Part shown: positions 57,666-64,000 of the stretch, in pieces | How the letters are laid out: every line of letters starts with the position of its first letter | How positions within the stretch are numbered: the stretch's first letter is position 1 | From: Cystobacter fuscus | GTDB taxonomy: Bacteria; Myxococcota; Myxococcia; Myxococcales; Myxococcaceae | DNA: 64,000 bases | NCBI RefSeq assembly: GCF_002305875.1 | Contig: NZ_CP022098.1 | Coordinates: 11,470,001-11,534,000 of the forward strand | Reading direction: 5' to 3' | Position numbers and translations under genes: made by a program | Notes under the pieces: model-generated | Told to the model about the DNA's origin: nothing | What the model saw: only the letters and a program-made list of their open reading frames with translations | The model's database searches: none

Positions 57666-58982
57666 ATGGCGATGGAACCGAAATCCTGGGGGCGCTACCC
57701 CCGTGTCTCCGGACAGAAGGCGCACCCCGTCACGTGGACGAGCGAGCCACTGCCCGTCCCCCCGGAAGGCGGCTCGCTGCTGCCCCATGGCCTGGGCCGC
57801 AGCTATGGCGACTCGTGCCTCAACGCGGGCGGCTCGCTGCTGACGACGGAGCGGTTGGATCACTTCCTGGGTTTCGACCCGGCCACGGGCGTGCTGCGCT
57901 GCGAGTCGGGCGTCACCCTGGACGGCATCCTCCGGCTGGTGACGAACCAGGGGTGGTTCCTGCCGGCGACCCCGGGCACGAAGTTCGTGACGGTGGGCGG
58001 CGCCATCGCCAATGACGTGCATGGCAAGAACCACGTGCGCGTGGGCACCTTCGGGCGGCACCTGCGCCGCTTCGAGCTGGTGCGCTCGGACGGCTCGCGC
58101 CGGGTGTGCTCGCCCGAGGAGAACCGGGACTGGTTCGAGGCCACCATCGGCGGGCTCGGGCTCACCGGGCTCATCACCTGGGCGGAGCTCCAGCTGCGGC
58201 GCGTGAGCAACCCCTACATGCACCAGGAGACGATCGCCTTCTCCAACCTGGAGGGCTTCCTCAAGCTCACGCGCGAGTCGACCCGGGACTTCGAGTACAC
58301 CGTGGCGTGGGTGGACAGCCTCGCCCGGGGCCGCCATCTGGGCCGGGGCCTGTTCCACCGCGCCAACCACGCGCCCCCGCAGTTCACCGCCCGGCAGCCG
58401 TCTCCCCCGCGCCTGTCGGGACTCGCCGTGCCCTTCGACTTCCCGGGCCTGGCGCTCAACCGCGTCTCGGTGACGGCCTTCAACGCGCTCCACTACCGGA
58501 TGCGCAACCAGGGGCTCATGCACTACGAGCCGTACTTCTTCCCCCTGGACAGCGTGCACCACTGGAACCGCATCTACGGCAGCCAGGGCTTCGTGCAGTT
58601 CCAGTGCGTCGTGCCCCCGAACGACGCGGGGGTGGCGGCGCTCAAGGAGATCCTCGATCGCAGCGCGCACAGCGGCATGCCCTCCTTCCTCACGGTGCTC
58701 AAGACGTACGGGGACGTGCCGTCGCCCGGGTGGATGAGCTTTCCCAAGGCGGGCTACTCGCTGGCGCTGGACTTCGCCAACCGGGGCGAGCGCACGTACC
58801 AGCTCGTGGATGAGCTGGACCGGCTCACGCGCGAGGCGGGCGGGCGGGTGTATCCGGCCAAGGACTCGCGCATGAGCCCGGAGAGCTTCGCGGCGTACTA
58901 CCCGGAGCGCGAGCGCTTCGCCCAATACGTGGACCCGGCGTTCTCCTCGTCGTTCTGGCGTCGGGTGCGCGGCGCGGGATAG
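57666..58982 (+). CDS. DprE1-like FAD-dependent oxidase
   Basis: 438 residues. ATG 57666 has GAGGAGG six bases upstream; ATG 57660 and 57672 are alternatives. FAD domain motifs: LPHGLGRSYGDSCLNAGG, GVTLDGILRLV and PGTKFVTVGGAIANDVHGKN, as in DprE1 of mycobacteria, which oxidises polyprenyl-phospho-ribose at C2. The C-terminal part has GYSLALDFANRG, where mycobacterial DprE1 has the Cys387 that benzothiazinones attack; here the position is Ala. The catalytic Lys in VYPAKDSRM is kept. Paired with DprE2-like SDR 11 bases downstream, it would complete the ribose-to-arabinose epimerisation. Confidence 0.88.
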   Translation: MAMEPKSWGRYPRVSGQKAHPVTWTSEPLPVPPEGGSLLPHGLGRSYGDSCLNAGGSLLTTERLDHFLGFDPATGVLRCESGVTLDGILRLVTNQGWFLPATPGTKFVTVGGAIANDVHGKNHVRVGTFGRHLRRFELVRSDGSRRVCSPEENRDWFEATIGGLGLTGLITWAELQLRRVSNPYMHQETIAFSNLEGFLKLTRESTRDFEYTVAWVDSLARGRHLGRGLFHRANHAPPQFTARQPSPPRLSGLAVPFDFPGLALNRVSVTAFNALHYRMRNQGLMHYEPYFFPLDSVHHWNRIYGSQGFVQFQCVVPPNDAGVAALKEILDRSAHSGMPSFLTVLKTYGDVPSPGWMSFPKAGYSLALDFANRGERTYQLVDELDRLTREAGGRVYPAKDSRMSPESFAAYYPERERFAQYVDPAFSSSFWRRVRGAG

Positions 58983-58993
58983 ACAGTCGCTCC

Positions 58994-59734
58994 ATGATGA
59001 AAAAGGTCCTCGTCCTCGGCGCCACGAGCGCCATTGCCCAGGCCACCGTGCGGCTTCTGGCCGCTCGGGGCGCGTCGCTGTACCTCGTTGCCCGTCACGC
59101 CGAGCGGTTGGAAGCGGTGGCGCAGGACGCCCGCACGCGAGGCGCGGCCCGGGTGGAGGCCGAGACGTTGGACCTGGACGACTTCGCCCAGCACGAGCCC
59201 CTGGTGGAGCGCGCCACCGCGGCGCTCGGTGGACTGGATGGTGCCCTGCTCGCCCACGGGGTGCTCGGAGACCAGGAGCGGGCCCAGCGCTCCTATGGCG
59301 AGACGGAGAAGGTGCTGCGCACCAACTTCCTCAGCGCGGTGTCGCTGCTCACGCCCCTGGCCAACCGCTTCGAGGCCCAGCGCGCGGGCACGCTCGTGGT
59401 CATCTCCTCGGTGGCCGGAGATCGGGGACGGCAGAGCAACTACGTGTATGGCGCCTCCAAGGGCGCCTTGAGCGTGTTCCTCCAGGGCCTGCGCAACCGC
59501 CTGGCGCCCGCGGGCGTGGCCGTGGTGACGGTGAAGCCGGGCTTCGTGGACACGCCGATGACGGCCGCCGTGAAGAAGAACGCGCTCTTCGCCTCGCCCG
59601 AGGCGGTGGCCCGGGGCCTCCTGCGCGCCGTGGACACACACCAGGACGAGGTGTACCTGCCCGACTTCTGGCGCCCCATCATGTTCCTCATCCGCTCCAT
59701 CCCCGAGCGTGTGTTCAAGCGCCTGAAGCTCTGA
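58994..59734 (+). CDS. DprE2-like short-chain dehydrogenase
   Basis: 246 residues. Rossmann motif VLVLGATSAIAQATVRLLA, then VISSVAGDRGRQSNYVYGAS followed by KGAL, giving the catalytic Ser-Tyr-Lys set of classical SDRs. The C-terminal DTPMTAAVKKNALFASPEAV and a hydrophobic end (FWRPIMFLIRSIPERVFKRL) match DprE2, which reduces the 2-keto intermediate to polyprenyl-phospho-arabinose. NAD(P)H-dependent, at the membrane. Third gene of the set. Confidence 0.9.
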   Translation: MMKKVLVLGATSAIAQATVRLLAARGASLYLVARHAERLEAVAQDARTRGAARVEAETLDLDDFAQHEPLVERATAALGGLDGALLAHGVLGDQERAQRSYGETEKVLRTNFLSAVSLLTPLANRFEAQRAGTLVVISSVAGDRGRQSNYVYGASKGALSVFLQGLRNRLAPAGVAVVTVKPGFVDTPMTAAVKKNALFASPEAVARGLLRAVDTHQDEVYLPDFWRPIMFLIRSIPERVFKRLKL

Positions 59735-59810
59735 ACCGCGCCGTCCCGCTCCCCGCGAGGGGCCAGGCGGGCGGACGCGTCGCTTCCCGCGAGGGGCCGA
59801 GGCTTCCACT

Positions 59811-59828
59811 CCCGGTGACATCACCGGG
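59811..59828. promoter_or_regulatory. Perfect dyad CCCGGTGA-CA-TCACCGGG
   Basis: Eight-base arms between the DprE2-like gene and the chemoreceptor. It may terminate the operon (no T-run) or regulate the chemoreceptor 100 bases downstream. A short CCCC-GCGA-GGGG hairpin lies at 59751-59762. Confidence 0.4.
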
Positions 59829-59929
59829 CCCCTCCCACGCTGGGGAATGAAAGGTGATAGCCTCCGGTCTGACGGACGCGCCCCTGTCCCCGGCGGCCAC
59901 GCCCTCACCGCTCCCCTCCAGGCACTCCC

Positions 59930-61729
59930 ATGGCGTTCTTCAATCCGTTGAGCAGCAGCAACCGCTCCCTGCCCGGACGCATTGATGCGCTCATGCGCGC
60001 GTGCGCGATGCCACTGGCGCCCTTCCTGGCCTACCTGGTGGGGATGATGTTGGGGCTCCAGGGCGAGCAGGTCGTCCAGTCCGTCCTCTGGCTGTTGCCC
60101 CCCACCATCCTGCTCTTCGGCGTGCTCTACCCGCCGCTGACCATCCACTACCTGCACCGCGACGCCGTGCGCGTCATCCCGGGCGAGCCCCAGGGCCTGC
60201 GCCTGGGGCGCCTGCTGCAGATGCCCTGGCGCATCGCCATCTACGTGATGGCCGGCTCGTACACCTTCGGCGCGGGCTTCTTCTGCACCGGCGTGTGCCT
60301 GCTCTTCGACAAGAGCCTGTGGCTGGTGGTGTGGGGCAGCCTCATCGGGCTGTCCGTGGGCCTCCTGCTGGCGTTCCCCGCCGGCATCACCATCGAGCGC
60401 TGGACCCAGCCGCTGGCGCTCGAGGAGCAGGGGCGTCATCCCCACCTGCGCGTGGTGGGCGGCGGCTTCTTCTGGCTGCGCCAGTCCTGGTTCCTGCCCT
60501 ACGCCTTCGCCGTCTGCGTGCTGTCGCTCATCGTCCTCGGCGGCCTCACCGTGGCGGTGCAGACGCGCAACGTGCAGACCCGCTACATCGAGGACCTCCA
60601 GGCCGTGGGCCAGCACCAGGCCGCCTACATGCTGGAGGGGCTCGGCTCCGCGCTCCTGTCCGAGCTGAGCATCCCCGTGGCCGTGCTCGTCTTCATGCTG
60701 CTGGCGCTCGCCACGCTCTCCGCGTGGATGCTGGCGCGCCGCCAGGAGCAGGGCTCGCTCGCGGTGCTCGAGGCCATCGAGGGCCTGTCGGTGGGCAAGG
60801 TGCGCCCGGCCCAGTGGGTGTCCAGCGACGAGATTGGCGACCTGGCCTTCGGGCTCAACGCCGTGGTGTTGCAGCTGAGCGCCCTGCCCCGCGAGCTCCA
60901 GCAGTCCGCCGCCCAGCTCGTCGAGGCGGGCGCGACCCTGCGTCACGCCAACGAGGCCCAGCGCCTGGCACTCACCACCCAGGCCACCACCATCCAGGAC
61001 ACCAACATCACCGCGCAGGAAATCAAGCAAACCTCGGATCTCTCCGCCCAGCGCGCCGAGGAGGTGCTCAACGTGGTGCGCCACGCCGAGGAGCTCAGCC
61101 GCTCGGGCACCCTCGCCATCGAGCAGACCATCGCCGGCTTCAGCGCCATCCGCGATTCCGTGTTCGCCATTCGCGGCAAGATGGAGCGCCTGCAGGCCAG
61201 CGCCGTGCAGATCGGTGAAATCACCCAGACGGTGAAGGACCTGGCCGACCAGTCCAACCTGCTCGCCCTCAACGCCGCCATCGAGGCGGTGCGCTCGGGC
61301 GAGCACGGCAAGGGCTTTGGCGTGGTGGCGCGGGAGATCCGCGTCCTGGCCGATCAATCCATCCGCTCCACCAGCCGTATCACCACCATCCTCGACGAGG
61401 TGGGCAACGCCATCGGCGACGCCGTCGCCATGACGGACGTGAGCACCGCCCAGGTCGAGGGCGGCCTCGGCAAGGTGAAGACCTCGGGCGACAGCCTGCG
61501 CCAGCTGTCACTCATGGTGAACAACAGCTCCGAGGCCGTTACACAGATCACCGCCGCCGTGAGTCAGCAGAACGCCGGCTTCGCCCAGATCTTCAATGCC
61601 ATCGCCGACCTGTCACGCAGCATGGACCAGTCCCTGGAACGCCTGGAATCCACCCAGGAAGCCGCCGACATGCTCCAGAAGGTCTCCCACCAGGTCAGCC
61701 AGGTGGCCCGGCAGTATCACGTCGAGTGA
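59930..61729 (+). CDS. Methyl-accepting chemotaxis protein with multi-helix sensor
   Basis: 599 residues from ATG 59930. The N-terminal 270 residues hold about six hydrophobic helices (LAPFLAYLVGMMLGLQ, WLLPPTILLFGVLYPPL, VMAGSYTFGAGFFCTGV, LLVVWGSLIGLSVGLLLAFP) instead of the usual periplasmic domain. A HAMP-like segment (LEAIEGLSVGKVRPAQWVSS) follows, then the cytoplasmic signalling coiled coil with hairpin tip NLLALNAAIEAVRSGEHGKG. It may sense membrane state or a lipid signal. No che genes nearby, so it uses a pathway encoded elsewhere. Confidence 0.9.
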   Translation: MAFFNPLSSSNRSLPGRIDALMRACAMPLAPFLAYLVGMMLGLQGEQVVQSVLWLLPPTILLFGVLYPPLTIHYLHRDAVRVIPGEPQGLRLGRLLQMPWRIAIYVMAGSYTFGAGFFCTGVCLLFDKSLWLVVWGSLIGLSVGLLLAFPAGITIERWTQPLALEEQGRHPHLRVVGGGFFWLRQSWFLPYAFAVCVLSLIVLGGLTVAVQTRNVQTRYIEDLQAVGQHQAAYMLEGLGSALLSELSIPVAVLVFMLLALATLSAWMLARRQEQGSLAVLEAIEGLSVGKVRPAQWVSSDEIGDLAFGLNAVVLQLSALPRELQQSAAQLVEAGATLRHANEAQRLALTTQATTIQDTNITAQEIKQTSDLSAQRAEEVLNVVRHAEELSRSGTLAIEQTIAGFSAIRDSVFAIRGKMERLQASAVQIGEITQTVKDLADQSNLLALNAAIEAVRSGEHGKGFGVVAREIRVLADQSIRSTSRITTILDEVGNAIGDAVAMTDVSTAQVEGGLGKVKTSGDSLRQLSLMVNNSSEAVTQITAAVSQQNAGFAQIFNAIADLSRSMDQSLERLESTQEAADMLQKVSHQVSQVARQYHVE

Positions 61730-61781
61730 ACGATCCTTCACGGATATATCAGCAATTACGACTTTGCTCGAATTTTCCACA

Positions 61782-61811
61782 TTGACCGCACATGTTACAG
61801 AGCTGTAATCT
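61782..61811 (+). promoter_or_regulatory. Probable promoter of the type III PKS operon with overlapping dyad
   Basis: TTGACC, 18 bases, TAATCT, in an AT-rich stretch 62 bases before the acyl-carrier-protein start. A palindrome TTACAG-AG-CTGTAA (61795-61808) overlaps the spacer and -10, so the cluster may be repressible. Confidence 0.45.
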
Positions 61812-61872
61812 GAAAAAGTGGCCGAACGGGGAAGGCGATAGTCGCAGCCCCGCCCCCCGGCAGGAGGTCCGT

Positions 61873-62211
61873 ATGCACCGGCAGGAGATTCTGGATCACG
61901 TTCGCAACATCATCCTGGCCACCCACACGGGCCTGTATCCGGACGACGTGAACGAGTTCTCCTCGATGACGTACGACCTGGGCATGGACTCGTTCCACCT
62001 GGAGTCGATGATCTCCCGGCTCAAGGACGAGGTGGCCAACATCGAGTTCACCCCCTGGTACATCAAGGCGTCGCGCCGGGGACACGACACGGTGGGCAGC
62101 CTGGTGGACTTCATCGACGAGCGTCAGCCGCAGGCCCAGGCCGAGACCACGGCGGGCGGCGAGGCCACGCTCGACAACGGGCTCGAGCCACTGGACTCGG
62201 AGGCGGCATGA
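61873..62211 (+). CDS. Free-standing acyl carrier protein
   Basis: 112 residues from ATG 61873 with AGGAGG upstream. The phosphopantetheine site is S40 in DLGMDSFHLESMI, in place of the usual DSL. Four-helix pattern typical of ACPs, followed by a disordered acidic tail of about 30 residues (PQAQAETTAGGEATLDNGLE) not usual in fatty-acid ACPs. First gene of the biosynthetic operon; its stop overlaps the next ATG. It probably carries the starter or an extender acyl group loaded by the ligase at 63320. Confidence 0.85.
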   Translation: MHRQEILDHVRNIILATHTGLYPDDVNEFSSMTYDLGMDSFHLESMISRLKDEVANIEFTPWYIKASRRGHDTVGSLVDFIDERQPQAQAETTAGGEATLDNGLEPLDSEAA

Positions 62212-63269
62212 CGCCGGCAGCACCCGAGCGTCGCCCCACCCTGCTGTCCATCGCATCAGCAGTGCCCCCGCTGTCGCTCACCCAGGAAGAAATCTACGAG
62301 GGGCTGTTCAAGGACTGGTTCAAGCAGATCCCCAACGCCCAGCGCATCATCCAGAACACCGGGGTGCGCCGCCGCTTCTTCGCGTGGGATCCCCGTGTGG
62401 AGCTCAAGAAGGGCCGGATGGGCGTGGGGGACCGGGTGCGCGTGTACGAGCGCGTCGGCCTCCAGGTCACCGGGGAATCGGTACAGAAGGCGCTGGGCGA
62501 GTTGGATCGCTCGCGCGTGGGCGCCTTCACCATGACGACCAACTCGGGCTACTCGGGGCCGGGGTTGGACCTGTACATCGCCAAGAAGCTCGGGCTGCCC
62601 TCCAGCATCCGCCGCACCTTCGTGGGGCACATGGGCTGCTTCGCGGCCTTCCCCGTGCTGCGCACCGCCATGGACAGCGTCGCCGCGCGTCCGGACCAGT
62701 ACGTCATCGCCAACGCCTCCGAGTACAGCTCGCTGCACTACCACGACACGCCGGACCCCGAGCAGGTGGTGATCCACGGCCTGTTCGGCGACGCGGCGTG
62801 CACGGTGGTGATGGGCAGCGCCCCGGACGGCGAGGGCGTGCAGTTCCTGCGCTCGCACACCGAGCAGCTCTACGAGACGCACGAGCTGATGGGCTGGCAC
62901 ATGCACAACGACGGGTTCCGCATGAACCTGTCGCCCTACGTGCCCTTCGTGCTCGCCGAGCACGTGGACGACTTCCTGGAGAAGCTGCTCGGCCCCGAGG
63001 GGCTCAAGGCCGGTGACATCAAGCACTGGCTCATCCACCCGGGCGGGCCGAAGATCCTCGAGGGGCTGGGCAAGCAGCTCAAGCTGGACAAGTCGCGCAT
63101 GCGCGCCAGCTGGCACGTGCTCAGCGAGTACGGCAACTGCGGCGCCACCACCGTGCTGCTGGTGCTCGAGGAGGTGCTGCGCTCGGACAACCCCCAGCGC
63201 GGCGAGTACGGCGTGATGATGGGATTCGGACCCGGGCTGACCGTCGAGGGCATCCTGGTCCGCTTCTGA
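62208..63269 (+). CDS. Type III polyketide synthase (chalcone-synthase-like)
   Basis: 353 residues. The catalytic triad matches plant and bacterial type III PKSs: C144 in GHMGCFAAFPVL, H277 in WLIHPGGPKILEG and N310 in LSEYGNCGATTVLL, with the H-to-N spacing of 33 as in chalcone synthase. The C-terminal GFGPGLTVEGILVRF block is also diagnostic. It would extend an acyl starter with malonyl-CoA units and cyclise it to a pyrone, resorcinol or related ring. Overlap with the ACP gene and a following AMP-ligase imply that the starter is ACP-bound. Confidence 0.93.
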   Translation: MTPAAPERRPTLLSIASAVPPLSLTQEEIYEGLFKDWFKQIPNAQRIIQNTGVRRRFFAWDPRVELKKGRMGVGDRVRVYERVGLQVTGESVQKALGELDRSRVGAFTMTTNSGYSGPGLDLYIAKKLGLPSSIRRTFVGHMGCFAAFPVLRTAMDSVAARPDQYVIANASEYSSLHYHDTPDPEQVVIHGLFGDAACTVVMGSAPDGEGVQFLRSHTEQLYETHELMGWHMHNDGFRMNLSPYVPFVLAEHVDDFLEKLLGPEGLKAGDIKHWLIHPGGPKILEGLGKQLKLDKSRMRASWHVLSEYGNCGATTVLLVLEEVLRSDNPQRGEYGVMMGFGPGLTVEGILVRF

Positions 63270-63319
63270 GCCCGGTTCCCCCGGGCCGTTCCTCCACCGC
63301 ATCACCGAGGTCACATCCA

Positions 63320-64000
63320 ATGAGTCAAGAGCGCCAGGAGCCGCTGCGGCGCCAGACGGGTCCCATCGCACTCGGCCCCGGAGCGGGGCGCCACCCGAGC
63401 CGGCAGCTCGCCCCGCGCGCGCCCACCCGCGCCTGGCCCGCCCCCGTGCACACACTGGCCGAGGCCGTGGTGCACTGGGGACGCACCCGCCCCTCCCAGC
63501 CCCTGCTCTACTTCGTGGACCTGGAGGAGCGCCTCACCGTGCTCACCGCGGGGGACGTGCTGCACAACACCCTGCGCCTGGGCGCCAACCTGCACGCGCG
63601 CGGCGTAAGGCACGGGGACCGGGTGGTGCTCTCGTTCGACACCAGCCCCGAGTTCCTCGAGTGCTTCCTGGCCTGCGGGCTGGTGGGCGCCACGCCCTGC
63701 CTCATCGAGCTGCCCTCCTCCAAGGTGTCCGTGCAGGCCTGGGGCGAGCGGCTGCGCGCCAAGCTGCGGCTGCTCGGCGCCCGCGCCATGCTCATTGATC
63801 CGGACTTCGTGGACCTGGCGCACGAGGCGCTCGCCGAGTACACCCCCGAGCCCGGCCAGACGGCCCCCTTCGTGGCCGTGCCGGCGGACCTGGTGGCCGA
63901 CGCCGAGCCCCTCACCCCGCCCACCCTGGACGCGGACGAGACGGCCTTCATCCAGTTCACCTCGGGCACCACGGACGCCCCCAAGGGCGTGCAGATCTCC
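63320..64000 (+). CDS. AMP-dependent acyl ligase (FAAL-like), N-terminal part
   Basis: ATG 63320 (MSQERQEPLRRQTG) to the window edge, at least 227 residues. N-terminal part of an ANL-superfamily adenylating enzyme: YFVDLEERLTVLTAGDVLHN, RGVRHGDRVVLSFDTSPEFL and the phosphate-binding signature FIQFTSGTTDAPKGVQIS just before the edge. In this operon it probably activates a fatty or aryl acid and transfers it to the ACP at 61873 for the type III PKS. FAAL versus CoA-ligase type cannot be decided without the rest. A 50-base gap separates it from the PKS gene. Confidence 0.85.
   Translation, partial: MSQERQEPLRRQTGPIALGPGAGRHPSRQLAPRAPTRAWPAPVHTLAEAVVHWGRTRPSQPLLYFVDLEERLTVLTAGDVLHNTLRLGANLHARGVRHGDRVVLSFDTSPEFLECFLACGLVGATPCLIELPSSKVSVQAWGERLRAKLRLLGARAMLIDPDFVDLAHEALAEYTPEPGQTAPFVAVPADLVADAEPLTPPTLDADETAFIQFTSGTTDAPKGVQIS

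Overview
The window is about 64 kb of very GC-rich DNA with long, tightly packed genes. The gene content points to a myxobacterium, most likely of the Cystobacterineae (Archangium, Cystobacter or Melittangium type). The evidence is two very large Ser/Thr protein kinases, a sigma-54 activator with an FHA-like front end, a PilZ domain fused to an Hsp70, a SitA-type lipoprotein toxin with its neighbour, many secreted lipoproteins, and secreted chitosanase and cellulase genes. The genus is an inference. I saw no rRNA, tRNA, CRISPR array, complete insertion sequence or replication origin.

Region by region. 1-7.2 kb (mostly minus strand) is a sugar locus with five glycosyltransferases, two nucleotide-sugar epimerases and a myo-inositol-phosphate synthase. 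Four of these genes appear internally deleted or broken. 7.5-14.3 kb holds a GST-like protein, a drug-efflux MFS pump, the PilZ-Hsp70 fusion and a lipoprotein. 14.5-18.6 kb is a MoxR / DUF58 / BatA-like operon. 18.7-21.4 kb carries a secreted chitosanase (GH46) and an endoglucanase (GH5). 21.4-26.6 kb is accessory DNA: an Rpn-nuclease fragment, a broken acyltransferase, orphan secreted proteins, a divergent alpha/beta-hydrolase and MarR/OhrR pair with clear operator dyads, a short tandem repeat and an intact Rpn-family gene. 26.8-29.1 kb encodes NagZ and two lipoproteins. 29.3-37.0 kb holds the two divergent giant kinases. 37-46.6 kb holds an orphan gene, the sigma-54 regulator, PrxQ, a nickel/cobalt exporter-like protein, a large secreted beta-helix protein, an MHS-family transporter and a lipoprotein. 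46.7-49.1 kb holds a zinc-ribbon protein, an ATP-grasp enzyme and an HSL-type esterase.

The most interesting locus is 49.2-53.0 kb. A SitA5-like polymorphic lipoprotein toxin and a pentapeptide-like putative immunity gene lie between an intact XRE/MmyB-type regulator and a second, truncated copy of the same regulator gene in direct orientation. This looks like a toxin-immunity cassette that can be gained or lost by recombination. Short AAGGTGTC/GACACCTT repeats lie at the end of the intact regulator and recur at the Rpn locus 25 kb away.

53.1-64 kb holds a small secreted protein, a receiver-DUF4388 response regulator and an O-methyltransferase. These are followed by a HAD-like/UbiA fusion with DprE1-like and DprE2-like enzymes, which together suggest polyprenyl-phospho-arabinose synthesis, and then a chemoreceptor. 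The window ends in a biosynthetic operon (free-standing acyl carrier protein, type III polyketide synthase, AMP-dependent acyl ligase) that runs off the right edge.

Recurrent theme: at least seven accessory genes carry an internal deletion, several with short sequence identity at the junction. This is either real decay by deletion or an assembly artefact, and read mapping would tell which.
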